Source: Marinobacterium sp.
GTDB taxonomy: Bacteria; Pseudomonadota; Gammaproteobacteria; Pseudomonadales; Balneatricaceae
NCBI GenBank assembly: GCA_025800125.1
Contig: JAOXSF010000194.1
Span: 1-45,515, forward strand
DNA length: 45,515 nucleotides
Direction: 5' to 3'
Positions 8,683 to 17,763 of this stretch are shown in pieces (positions within the stretch are counted from its first letter, which is position 1; every line of letters begins with the position of its first letter). Position numbers and translations under genes: made by a program. The notes under the pieces were generated by a model. The model had not been told where the DNA came from. It worked only from the letters and a program-made list of their open reading frames with translations, and searched no databases.

Positions 8683-9042
8683 CGCAGGCCTCTCCCTTTT
8701 ACGGGCCATTAAAGCCTGCTCGAAAACCTTTCACACGGGCGCTGTCTTCGATAGCCACACAGCTGCTCAACCAGTCTGGCTACCAATACTGCGGCAACGT
8801 CGGAGGTGACGGGTTTCGACCAGGCTCTGTCTGTGCCTGAGTTCCCTCCCATCCTGTCATCCAGCGTTATCTGACGCCTTACATCAATCGTACATCTGTC
8901 AGCAACCGGATATCCGACCAGTCCACTTGGTTTAGAGAAGTATAGCAGTCGTTCAGAAAAGCAACGTCAGCAAAAGGAGAAATCGCGCGGGGTAGTAATT
9001 GTGGGGGACAGGGGAAGATTACATAGTAGCCGGGCGGGCCTT
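8683..9042 (-). promoter_or_regulatory. Leader and likely promoter region of the cox operon
   Basis: A 360-base stretch without a convincing gene upstream of coxB. On the minus strand an extended -10 (TGCTATACT, with TATACT at 8944-8939) stands about 257 bases before the coxB start; no good -35 lies at 16-18 bases, as expected for extended -10 promoters. A small GC hairpin (9036-9050) overlaps the stop codon of the upstream DUF2970 gene and may weakly end its transcript. I see no operator that I can name. Confidence 0.35.
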
Positions 9043-9264
9043 TCAGGCCCCGGCCAGGCTCAGTGCAAGTTGTACCATCAGCATCACAAACACAATAAAA
9101 GCGCCGGTAACAACCAGCCCTGTCAGCAGCCACTGCCAGCGGATACCTGGCGTCTGACCGGTATTGAAATCACGCTGGCGGTTCTGTTCACTCTGGACAC
9201 CAAACAGCGCAGCAAAGGCACTGCGTAACATCTGCCAGAAGGAAGGGCCATCGGGGGAAGGCAT
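9043..9264 (-). CDS. DUF2970 small membrane protein
   Basis: About 73 residues. An N-terminal soluble part contains SFWQMLRSAFAALFGVQSE, and one C-terminal helix (about 45-68) ends in a short tail. The SFWQMLRS...AALFGVQS stretch and the single helix are the hallmarks of DUF2970, a family of unknown function often coded beside cytochrome oxidase genes. I favour the ATG at 9264, 6 bases after AGGTG; ATGs at 9270 and 9279 are in frame. It is the nearest upstream gene to coxB on the same strand, about 360 bases away, which suggests a link to oxidase biogenesis but probably a separate transcript. Confidence 0.75.
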   Translation of the reverse strand: MPSPDGPSFWQMLRSAFAALFGVQSEQNRQRDFNTGQTPGIRWQWLLTGLVVTGAFIVFVMLMVQLALSLAGA

Positions 9265-9333
9265 GGGCATCACCTGCATAGCTGTACAACATACCTGAAG
9301 GTATAGCCCCTGCCCCGTTATTTCGCCAGCAGC

Positions 9334-10032
9334 TCAGCCGGAAGCTGGTCGCTGTCCTTCAACGGACGGCGATACAACAGACGGCTCTGCACGTTTCGCC
9401 GAGCCTGCCCCCCGACGGATACCTGTACGACGTTTCAATGAGCCCCAGGCCCTATAGCCCAGCATTGCCACCAGCAGACTGCCATACAGCACCGCATCAA
9501 AGTAGCTGTCGCGGATCAGCCAGATCACATGCACCAGCACCAGCAGACTGATCGGATATACCAGTTTATGCAGCTGGCTCCAGCGTTTTTTCAACCGCCG
9601 CTGCCAACCCTTTGTCGACGTAATACCTAACGGGATCAGCAACAACAACGCCAGCGCGCCAACAATAATATAGGGCCGTTCAGTCAGCGCTGTCTGTAGC
9701 AGGTCCAGCCGCCAGCCGACAATAAAGGTGGCGAAAGCCAGCAGGTGCATCACCGCATAGAACAGCGCATAAAGGCCGATCATGCGCCGGTAGCGTTGCA
9801 GGCTGGTCCAGCCCAGTGCCTTGCGCAGCGGGGTAATCGCCAGCGAGCCCCAGAGCAGGTAGAGCGCCCACAGCCCCAGGAAGTCGGTGATCTCTTTGGC
9901 CGGGTCAGCACCCAGAGCAAAACTCCAGGCCTGCCAACCGATCCAGACCAGCGGCACCAGTGCAGCCAGAAATACCAGCCACCACTCCAGCAGTCGGATA
10001 ACAGGACGATTGCGAAAACGGGTCGGGATCAT
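9334..10032 (-). CDS. msrQ: MsrQ, heme b membrane subunit of the MsrPQ system
   Basis: Inner-membrane heme b protein that passes electrons from the quinone pool or a flavin reductase to MsrP for repair of oxidised periplasmic Met residues. 232 residues with six predicted helices of the ferric-reductase-like domain. Likely heme ligands are the His in YAVMHLLAF and the two His in KKRWSQLHKLVYPISLLVLVH (split here at 20: the pair stands near residues 150 and 163). The C-terminal 30 residues are Arg/Ser/Pro-rich and probably disordered. AAAGG precedes the ATG by 9 bases. It follows msrP by 108 bases; that gap carries a 15-16 bp repeat array. Former name yedZ. Confidence 0.93.
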   Translation of the reverse strand: MIPTRFRNRPVIRLLEWWLVFLAALVPLVWIGWQAWSFALGADPAKEITDFLGLWALYLLWGSLAITPLRKALGWTSLQRYRRMIGLYALFYAVMHLLAFATFIVGWRLDLLQTALTERPYIIVGALALLLLIPLGITSTKGWQRRLKKRWSQLHKLVYPISLLVLVHVIWLIRDSYFDAVLYGSLLVAMLGYRAWGSLKRRTGIRRGAGSAKRAEPSVVSPSVEGQRPASG

Positions 10033-10050
10033 AGCACTGGCCTTTGCTTT

Positions 10051-10101
10051 CTATCGGGTTATTTATCTATCAGAACGCTGTCTATCAAAGCGTTATCTAT
10101 C
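10051..10101. repeat. Four-copy degenerate array with 15-16 bp period (msrP-msrQ gap)
   Basis: The core CTATC recurs at 10051, 10067, 10082 and 10097 (steps 16, 15, 15), with longer matches such as TTATCTATCAG in copies 2 and 4. The array fills the msrP-msrQ spacer. It belongs to a set of unrelated intergenic arrays in this window that share this period. Confidence 0.6.
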
Positions 10102-10140
10102 AGCGCGATTGTTATGTCTGTCATAACTGATTTCTACAGG

Positions 10141-11148
10141 TCAGAACCATTTTTTCAGATTCATATCGCTGTACAGATGCGCCACTTCATCGGCGTAACC
10201 ATTAAACGGTTTGGTATCGATGATATTGGGGCGGAACAGCGATGATGGCAGACGACGTTCGGTGGCCTGGCTCCAGCGCGGGTGGCTGACCGCCGGGTTC
10301 ACATTGGCAAAGAAGCCATACTCATGGGAGGCCGCTTCGTTCCAGGTGGTGCGTGGCATCTGCTCGGTAAAACGGATACGGACAATGGATTTCACCCATT
10401 TAAAGCCATATTTCCACGGCAAAACCAGCCGCAGTGGTGCACCATTCTGCGGTGGCAGTGCATTGCCGTACATACCCACCGCCATAAAGGCCAGCGGGTG
10501 CATCGCTTCATCCATCCGCAACGCTTCCACATAGGGCCAGTCCAGGCTGCTGAAGACAGACCTCAGCCCCGGCATCTGTTTCGGGTCATTCAGGGTGGTG
10601 AACTCGACATATTTTGCCCGTGAGTTGGGCTGAAAGCGTTTCAACAGCTCTGGCAACGGCACACCAACAAACGGCAGCACCATCGACCAGGCTTCAACAC
10701 AGCGCAGCCGAACGATACGTTCTTCCAGCTGATGGGGACGAATCAGATCTTCCAGCGCCAGCGTGCCCGGTTTATCACACTCACCGGTCACTTCAACGGA
10801 CCAGGGGTCCGTGACAAAATTCTGGGCATTTTTAGCCGGGTCACCCTTACCAGTGCCGAACTCATAGAAGTTGTTATGACGAATGGCGTGACGGTATGGT
10901 GCAATCTTTTCATCAGTGGACATGCCTGCATTACTGACACCAGCGCGTAGTTGCTGCTGCAACCAGTCGGGGCCTGGGTAGACAGGTACACCTTTTTCAA
11001 ATTCAGGTTCAGGCAGCGCCAGTGCAGAACCACTGACTGCCAGCGCAGCGGTACCCACCAGCCCTTTCATAAACTGACGGCGGTTGAGGTACACCGATTC
11101 AGGGGTAATTTCAGAAGAACGGATCAGTTCAGTTTTTTTGATCAGCAT
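10141..11148 (-). CDS. msrP: MsrP, molybdopterin methionine sulfoxide reductase
   Basis: Periplasmic Mo-molybdopterin enzyme that reduces protein Met sulfoxide, receiving electrons from MsrQ. The 335-residue protein has a Tat signal with the twin Arg in [11 protein letters not shown] followed by a hydrophobic stretch and ALA-like cleavage site near residue 44. The sulfite-oxidase fold is evident in [20 protein letters not shown], where the Cys is the Mo ligand, and in [14 protein letters not shown]. Length agrees with E. coli YedY. It lies upstream of msrQ in the usual order and downstream of pssA, as in Pseudomonas. The ribosome site is weak (GGA 7 bases before ATG). Confidence 0.95.
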   Translation of the reverse strand: MLIKKTELIRSSEITPESVYLNRRQFMKGLVGTAALAVSGSALALPEPEFEKGVPVYPGPDWLQQQLRAGVSNAGMSTDEKIAPYRHAIRHNNFYEFGTGKGDPAKNAQNFVTDPWSVEVTGECDKPGTLALEDLIRPHQLEERIVRLRCVEAWSMVLPFVGVPLPELLKRFQPNSRAKYVEFTTLNDPKQMPGLRSVFSSLDWPYVEALRMDEAMHPLAFMAVGMYGNALPPQNGAPLRLVLPWKYGFKWVKSIVRIRFTEQMPRTTWNEAASHEYGFFANVNPAVSHPRWSQATERRLPSSLFRPNIIDTKPFNGYADEVAHLYSDMNLKKWF

Positions 11149-11263
11149 GGGCGCATCCGTGGTCAGTCACTCGATATTGCACAGTTAGAGAGACCAGGCC
11201 AGGAAAAATTCCCGGCAGGACACACAATTTTTAAGTGTAGGCTATGCCTGAAATGAAGATGAA

Positions 11264-11301
11264 AAAAAAACGGTACAAGAAATTACCTGGTACCGTTTTT
11301 T
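11264..11301 (-). terminator. Intrinsic terminator of pssA
   Basis: A 12-bp stem (AAAAAACGGTAC / GTACCGTTTTTT) with a 13-base loop, followed on the minus strand by nine T. It lies 22 bases after the pssA stop codon and separates pssA from msrP. Confidence 0.85.
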
Positions 11302-11323
11302 CTGAGACAACGTTACCCGTTTA

Positions 11324-12067
11324 TCAACGACGGGCCTTGCGCCAACCCCAGAGAATCGGGCCAGACACTGCATATACAAGGAACAACAACCACAGGAACA
11401 AAGGCGGGCTGATAGAAACAACACCAAACAGCAGTGCTATCGCGGCCAACAGCAAAAACGGCACTTTGCCTTTAAAATCAACATCCTTAAAGCTGTAGTA
11501 CAGCACGTTACTGACCATCAGCACACCCGCCAGCGCCACATAAGCCGCCACCAGATACGCATAACCACTGCCATCAACATCAAATTCAGTTGCTGCCCAT
11601 ACCAGTCCTGCCACAGATGCAGCAGCCGCTGGACTTGGCAAGCCGATAAAGTAACGCTTGTCGACAGAACCAATCTGCGTATTGAAACGTGCCAGGCGCA
11701 GTGCAGCACCTGCCACATAGATAAAGGCAGCAAACCAGCCAAATTTGCCAATATCGTCCAGTACCCAGTTAAATGCCACCAGCGACGGTGCCACACCAAA
11801 CGAAACCATATCCGCCAGCGAATCATACTCAGCACCAAACTTACTGCTGGTATTGGTCATACGGGCAACACGACCATCCAGCCCATCCAGCACCATCGCC
11901 ACAAAGACAGCCACCGCTGCACTTTCAAAATTGCCCTGCATACTTGCTACAACGGCATAAAAACCGGAAAACAGCGCAGCAGTGGTAAACAGGTTTGGCA
12001 GCAGGTAGATACCACGGCGCGGCTTGTGGCCTGCATCCGCCCCGGATTGCTTCTGTTCTTGCGTCAT
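11324..12067 (-). CDS. pssA: CDP-diacylglycerol-serine O-phosphatidyltransferase
   Basis: Makes phosphatidylserine from CDP-diacylglycerol and serine, the committed step to phosphatidylethanolamine. This is the integral-membrane CDP-alcohol phosphotransferase type, 247 residues with about seven or eight helices. The catalytic signature DGx2ARx8Gx3Dx3D is seen as DGLDGRVAR followed by FGAEYDSLAD. The N-terminal 18 residues are polar. The ribosome site is weak. In Pseudomonas pssA directly follows ilvC; here a PAS-GGDEF-EAL gene lies between them. Confidence 0.95.
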   Translation of the reverse strand: MTQEQKQSGADAGHKPRRGIYLLPNLFTTAALFSGFYAVVASMQGNFESAAVAVFVAMVLDGLDGRVARMTNTSSKFGAEYDSLADMVSFGVAPSLVAFNWVLDDIGKFGWFAAFIYVAGAALRLARFNTQIGSVDKRYFIGLPSPAAAASVAGLVWAATEFDVDGSGYAYLVAAYVALAGVLMVSNVLYYSFKDVDFKGKVPFLLLAAIALLFGVVSISPPLFLWLLFLVYAVSGPILWGWRKARR

Positions 12068-12143
12068 CAGAGTAACCAGTTAAATAATTTGTAGTTCATT
12101 CTACTGACTGCTCTGACAAAGGTCATCCGTCATGGACAGCCAT

Positions 12144-14525
12144 CTACGCCCTCACCACCGCCTGCTGCAGATACTCGTTAAACGCGCTCGCGGTCAGAGG
12201 GCGACTATAATGATAGCCCTGAGCAAAGTCACAGCCCAGTGCCAGCAAGCGGTCTTCCTGCTGGGGGTTTTCAACCCCTTCAGCGACCACTTTCAGCGCC
12301 AGACCATGTGCCATATTGATAATATTACTGACCAGCGTGTCGCGACGGCTACCCGGTGTCATATCAGCTACAAAACTGCGATCAATCTTCAGGGTATCGA
12401 AGGCAAAACTTTCCAGATAGGCCAGTGACGAGTAGCCAGTACCGAAGTCATCAATAGCAATCTGTACCCCCAGGCTGCGCAGTTGATGGAAAATACGCCG
12501 GGTTTCAGCACTGTGACTGAGCAACAACCCTTCGGTCACCTCTATCTGCAGGTACTCCGGTGACAGGCCACTGTGCTGTAACGCCCTCTCGACAAGATCG
12601 GGTAAGTCACTACTGAACTGACGCGGTGAAACATTGACCGCTATTTTCAGCGCAATACCCTGCTGTTGCCAGGCGCTGGCCTGACGACAGGCTTCCTGCA
12701 ACACCCAGTTGCCGATACTGACAATCTGCCCGGTACTCTCAGCCACTGGAATAAACTGTACCGGGGAAACAAACCCCAGCTCAGGATTACGCCAGCGTAA
12801 CAGGGCCTCAGCACCTTGCAGCTCACCACTATTAAAATCAATCACGGGCTGATAATTCAGCTCCAGCTCCTGACGCTCCAGTACACCATGCAGCTGACGC
12901 TCAATTTCCAGCCGCCGCAGTACCTGATGATTCATCTGATTATTGAAGAAGCTGTAACCACTGCGCCCTTCCCGCTTAGCTTTGGCCATCGCAGTACTGG
13001 CACAGCGCAACAGACCTGGCAGATCACTACCATCCAGCGGGTACAGCGCCAGGCCCATACTGGCGGTAATCGTCAGTTCTCGCTCTGAAGTGGCAAACGG
13101 GCTTTCGAAGATCTTCTGCAAGCGTTCTGCCAGCGCTTCGACTTCCGTTGAACTGCGAATATCAGACACCATCAACAGGAACTCATCAGCGGCAAATCGA
13201 GTCAGGCAATGGTTACGACCACATTCAGACTGCAATCGCTGTGATACTGCCTGCAACAGCTGATCTCCACAACGGTAACCCAGTGCATCATTAATGGCCC
13301 GGAACTCATCCAGATTAATGGATAGCAACACCGCACGGGTATCCGTATCGCGGGCCTGACTGAGCAGCTGCTCCATCTGTATCTGCGCCTGTTCCCGCTC
13401 TGGCAGTCCGGTCAGCGGATCAAAGCTGCGCTGATGCAATAGCAGATCATGGGCTTCCTGTACGGAACGGTCTTCCAGTAACAATGTCTGATGTTGCAGA
13501 TTATGCTGTTCATCACGCACGGCACTAAGACGGGCAGAAACCGGTGTAACAGTACCATCCTGGCGCTTCAGCTTCAGTGTCCCCTGCCACGCCTGACCAA
13601 TCAGCAGCTTCCAGTCCAGCCAGCGCACATCAGGCCCCTGCTCGGCACAGAACAGTCCGGTAACAGCAGACATCTCTATGAGCTGTTGCTGACTGTATCC
13701 GGTCAGCTGCTGCACACTGGGGTTGGCATATTCCAGCCTTCCCTGTGCATCCAGCACCAGCACAGCAACCGGTGAAGCGCTGATCACTTCATCAAGCAGC
13801 CGGTGGCGACGGGTGTTCTGGTACTGGCCAGTCAGATCCTGAATCGAGCATACACGTACTCGACGCCCAGCCATCTGGCAGCTGCTGACATTGATCGTCA
13901 TTGGAAACTTTGAGCCATCCAGCCGTCGCCCCTCTCCCTGCCAGCTATGCTCCAGCTCCTGCTCCAGGTGCTGGCGGGCACGATCACGATCCGCCCGGCT
14001 GATCAGGTCCAGCACCTGCATCCGGCGCAGCTCTTTGAGCGGATAACCAAACAATGCCTCCGCCTGTGGATTACAGTCCAGCAAACCACCCTGATGGTGA
14101 ATCAGCACCGCATCGGTGCCCTGTTCTGACAGACGACGAAAACGCTCTTCCGTATCCAGTAGTTGCTGTTCCAGTTGTTGCTCTGCTGACAGATCACGCA
14201 ACCGCCCTTCCAGGCCAAGATAACGGTAGTAACTGTCTGCTCGCGCACAGAGTGACAGCTCAACCCGGCGCAGCTCGCCATTGCTGCACAACAGTGCAAT
14301 TTCACACCGATACACCGTATCACGGGGCAGGCAACGCACCTGATGGCAAACTTCCTCATAGGCATGACTATCAGCAAACAGATAGCTCAAGGGCCGCCCT
14401 GTCAGCCGCGATGCGCTGTAGCCACAAAGCTCATCTGCATAGCCGGAAACCCAGTCCAGGCAATGCATGGTATCCGTTGAAAAAAACAGTTCAGGCAGGT
14501 TGTCCAGCAGCACTTGCGAGATCAC
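12144..14525 (-). CDS. PAS-PAS-PAS-GGDEF-EAL protein, likely c-di-GMP phosphodiesterase
   Basis: A 793-residue soluble signalling protein. Three PAS-like regions (about 1-110, 125-235 and 245-355) precede a GGDEF domain (365-530) and an EAL domain (540-790). The cyclase signature is AADEF at 445-449 rather than GGDEF, so diguanylate cyclase activity is probably lost; such domains often bind GTP and regulate the EAL part. The EAL site looks complete: EALLRW from residue 573, NVSPRQF, Glu662 in IEVTE, DDFGTGYSS at 692-700, LKIDRSF, VAEGVE and the Gln of FAQGY. No membrane helix or signal peptide is present. Start is a GTG at 14525 with GGGAG 8 bases upstream. The gene interrupts the usual pssA-ilvC neighbourhood. 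Confidence 0.92.
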   Translation of the reverse strand: MISQVLLDNLPELFFSTDTMHCLDWVSGYADELCGYSASRLTGRPLSYLFADSHAYEEVCHQVRCLPRDTVYRCEIALLCSNGELRRVELSLCARADSYYRYLGLEGRLRDLSAEQQLEQQLLDTEERFRRLSEQGTDAVLIHHQGGLLDCNPQAEALFGYPLKELRRMQVLDLISRADRDRARQHLEQELEHSWQGEGRRLDGSKFPMTINVSSCQMAGRRVRVCSIQDLTGQYQNTRRHRLLDEVISASPVAVLVLDAQGRLEYANPSVQQLTGYSQQQLIEMSAVTGLFCAEQGPDVRWLDWKLLIGQAWQGTLKLKRQDGTVTPVSARLSAVRDEQHNLQHQTLLLEDRSVQEAHDLLLHQRSFDPLTGLPEREQAQIQMEQLLSQARDTDTRAVLLSINLDEFRAINDALGYRCGDQLLQAVSQRLQSECGRNHCLTRFAADEFLLMVSDIRSSTEVEALAERLQKIFESPFATSERELTITASMGLALYPLDGSDLPGLLRCASTAMAKAKREGRSGYSFFNNQMNHQVLRRLEIERQLHGVLERQELELNYQPVIDFNSGELQGAEALLRWRNPELGFVSPVQFIPVAESTGQIVSIGNWVLQEACRQASAWQQQGIALKIAVNVSPRQFSSDLPDLVERALQHSGLSPEYLQIEVTEGLLLSHSAETRRIFHQLRSLGVQIAIDDFGTGYSSLAYLESFAFDTLKIDRSFVADMTPGSRRDTLVSNIINMAHGLALKVVAEGVENPQQEDRLLALGCDFAQGYHYSRPLTASAFNEYLQQAVVRA

Positions 14526-14733
14526 GTAGATAACTCCCGGTTCAGGGCAGGGTTACGGGCTCGATCCAACAAAACTTGATCGAACGATCAATTCACAATG
14601 CTAACAAAAAAAGTCCGGGAATACAGGGCGGTAACGCGACGTATGTAAATCGCTGGAATATGAATAACTATGTGTGTGAACAGCAACCACGCAAGCAGAT
14701 GCCACATCAGCAGAAACGATATGGCACATACAC

Positions 14734-14761
14734 AAAAACCGGCCAGATGGCCGGTTTTTAT
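14734..14761 (-). terminator. Intrinsic terminator of ilvC
   Basis: An 11-bp stem (AAAAACCGGCC / GGCCGGTTTTT, 3-4 base loop), flanked by T on both strands, 65 bases beyond the ilvC stop on the minus strand. It may act in both directions. Confidence 0.8.
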
Positions 14762-14825
14762 AACAGTCAATCTGCCCTTCTACGACGAGGGCTTACAGCT
14801 GCCCGACAAAGTCAGGCAATGCTTC

Positions 14826-15881
<1,056 letters not shown>

Positions 15882-15921
15882 TCAACTCGATTCGATGGCG
15901 CTACTTTAGGGGAAAACAGGT

Positions 15922-15947
15922 ATTGCGTAAAATGATATATACGCAAT
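15922..15947. promoter_or_regulatory. Probable IlvY operator between ilvC and ilvY
   Basis: A perfect 8-bp inverted repeat, ATTGCGTA / TACGCAAT, with a 10-base spacer, in the ilvC-ilvY divergent region. LysR-type sites have this T-N11-A shape. A weaker GCAA-TAT-TTGC element lies just downstream (15965-15975), which would give two tandem sites as known for E. coli ilvYC. IlvY there activates ilvC with acetolactate or acetohydroxybutyrate as inducer and represses itself. The right arm covers an in-frame ATG at 15946, arguing that ilvY translation starts further downstream. Confidence 0.65.
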
Positions 15948-15993
15948 GCAGTATCCCACTTTTTGCAATATTTGCTCTAGCTGGAGGCTCACT

Positions 15994-16893
15994 CTGGATA
16001 CCCGTACTCTGCAACAGTTTCTGATTCTGGCTGACACTCTGCATTTTGGCCGCGCCAGTGAACAATGCTATGTCAGCCCTTCAGCCCTCAGCCGCAGTAT
16101 CAAACAGCTGGAGGAAGGGCTGGGCTGTGAACTCTTTACCCGCGATAACCGCAGTGTACGACTGACCGCCGATGGCGAGCTGTTCCAGAGCTACGCCCGT
16201 GATGCACTGGACCAGTGGGACGCCATCCGCCAGCAACTGATGCAACGCAGTGGCATCCTGCGCGGTGAGATCAGCGTCTACTGCTCAGTTACCGCCAGCT
16301 ACAGCTTTCTATTCGATATTCTGCATGAGTTCCGCGCCCGCCACCCTGGCATCGAAATCAAATTGCACACTGGAGACCCGGACACCGCCATCAGCCGGGT
16401 GCAGAACGGGCTGGAGGAAATTACCATCGCCGCTAAACCAGCGATCAAACCTCAGGGTATGGAGTTTCAGCATATCGCTGAATCACCGCTGGTATTTATC
16501 GCACCCAAAGAACCCGGCGCACTCGCAGCACAGCTGACTGCTCCCATCGACTGGGCCAGTATACCGATGATTCTGTCTGAAGAGGGTGTATCCCGTGATG
16601 AGGTAAACGGCTGGTTTACCCGCAAAAAATTACGCCCGACTATCTATGCCCAGGTGGCAGGTAATGAAGCCATTGTCAGTATGGTCAGTCTGGGTTTTGG
16701 TGTCGGCGTGGTACCACAGATCGTACTGGAGAACAGTCCACTGGCCGATAAGGTGACAATTATGGAAGTACGCCCGGCGTTGAAACCCTATAACGTCGGA
16801 CTTTTTGTACTGGAGAAAAAACTGAAAAGCCCGTTAATACGGGCTTTCTGGGATCAGGTTTCACAAAGCCACCCGGCTAACGGCCCAGCCTGA
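15994..16893 (+). CDS. ilvY: LysR-type regulator IlvY
   Basis: Activator of ilvC. About 299 residues. The N-terminal winged helix-turn-helix reads LADTLHFGRASEQCYVSPSA then LSRSIKQLEEGLGCELFTRD, very close to E. coli IlvY (HFGRSARAMHVSPSTLSRQI); the effector domain contains SVTASYSFLFDIL and GNEAIVSMVSLGFGVGVVPQ, also IlvY-like. Start: I favour the CTG at 15994 (protein begins LDTRTLQQF, aligning with MDLRDLKTF), 6 bases after GGAGG. The in-frame ATG at 15946 lies inside the inverted-repeat operator and lacks a ribosome site, so it is less likely; a conventional annotation would use it and give 315 residues. Confidence 0.93.
   Translation: MDTRTLQQFLILADTLHFGRASEQCYVSPSALSRSIKQLEEGLGCELFTRDNRSVRLTADGELFQSYARDALDQWDAIRQQLMQRSGILRGEISVYCSVTASYSFLFDILHEFRARHPGIEIKLHTGDPDTAISRVQNGLEEITIAAKPAIKPQGMEFQHIAESPLVFIAPKEPGALAAQLTAPIDWASIPMILSEEGVSRDEVNGWFTRKKLRPTIYAQVAGNEAIVSMVSLGFGVGVVPQIVLENSPLADKVTIMEVRPALKPYNVGLFVLEKKLKSPLIRAFWDQVSQSHPANGPA
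16812..16847 (-). terminator. Minus-strand terminator inside the 3' end of ilvY
   Basis: A perfect 9-bp stem AAAGCCCGT / ACGGGCTTT (16826-16847) followed on the minus strand by TTTTCAGTTTTTTC. It lies in ilvY coding sequence and 61 bases beyond the stop of the convergent thioesterase gene, so it fits as the terminator of that gene. Confidence 0.6.
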
Positions 16894-16907
16894 TCGTATG
16901 ACCAGGC

Positions 16908-17303
16908 TCAATCCAGCAACGCGACCAGCGCGGGTAATCGAGCGGGCCGTCCGCGTTCATTCAGTGCCGCGCCAACTACCAACGCCTCCACACAGACAGC
17001 TTCATCCGCCAGCCGGATTACCCGCTGACGAAAGCCTAGTCGCACCCGCCCGGCCGGTTCCAGGCTGACTTCGACCGCATAATGGTCACCGCTGGTCAGA
17101 GAGGCTTTGTAATCCAGTTCAGAACGCACGACCACCAGATTAATCTGCTGACGCGCCAGTTCGGCAAAATCAATACCGTGGCTGAGCAGAAATTCATGGC
17201 GGGCATGCTCCAGGTAATTGAAATAGACCCCGTTGTTCACAATGCCCTGCATATCCAGTTCATAGTCACGCACACGATCTTCATGGCGAAAAACAGTTGT
17301 CAT
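16908..17303 (-). CDS. Hotdog-fold acyl-CoA thioesterase (4HBT/YbgC-like)
   Basis: A 131-residue single hotdog domain. The N-terminal motif RDYELDMQGIVNNGVYFNYL contains the catalytic Asp (DMQG) and Asn-Asn-Tyr context of the 4-hydroxybenzoyl-CoA thioesterase/YbgC class. It probably hydrolyses short or branched acyl-CoA; the substrate cannot be read from sequence. Its neighbours (ilvY, a mandelate-racemase homologue) do not fix a pathway. It is convergent with ilvY, 14 bases apart, and its terminator seems to be inside ilvY. The ATG has little ribosome-site complementarity. Confidence 0.85.
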   Translation of the reverse strand: MTTVFRHEDRVRDYELDMQGIVNNGVYFNYLEHARHEFLLSHGIDFAELARQQINLVVVRSELDYKASLTSGDHYAVEVSLEPAGRVRLGFRQRVIRLADEAVCVEALVVGAALNERGRPARLPALVALLD

Positions 17304-17431
17304 TAATTATCACCCATAACAATTAAACAGTATCAAAAGATAAAGTCAGGCTTCGCCCTTCTGAACATTTGTTCAGCCGGGTTGGCATTATTGCGACACA
17401 ACACAGTCATAACAGAATACAACCACACATA

Positions 17432-17498
17432 GCGATAACAGGAAACGCGGTTACAACACAGCGTGGTTACAATATAGCGCGGTTACAATACAAAGCGC
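17432..17498. repeat. Degenerate array with 14-18 bp period upstream of the racemase-like gene
   Basis: Copies begin with GCG at 17432, 17447, 17461, 17477 and 17495; the best three contain GGTTACAA at 17449, 17465 and 17481, spaced exactly 16. The array lies in the 460-base divergent region 17304-17763 between the thioesterase and the racemase-like gene. The rest of that region holds no convincing gene; an imperfect GTAC...GTAC hairpin is near 17627-17644. Confidence 0.65.
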
Positions 17499-17763
17499 AT
17501 TGTCATGTCGAGAACCATCGTGATGGCCAGAGCAGCTACACTTTACAGGCCCGACGCGTCCAGCATACGCACTTATTATCCAATATGATGGTTCAGAATT
17601 CTGTCTGTACAGTTATCAATACCGTCCGTACCCTGTAGCAGGTACAGACCACCCCTGACACACAACGTACAATTGCCCGCGCAGGGCACCGGTACAACCC
17701 GCATAGCTAACATAAACAATGCTGCCACTCTGACGCACAAAGTACAGCACGATAGGGAGTCCC

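Noticed and set aside
8879-9133. 84-codon minus-strand frame upstream of coxB
   Set aside because: Overlaps the end of the DUF2970 gene, lacks a ribosome site and covers the likely cox promoter.
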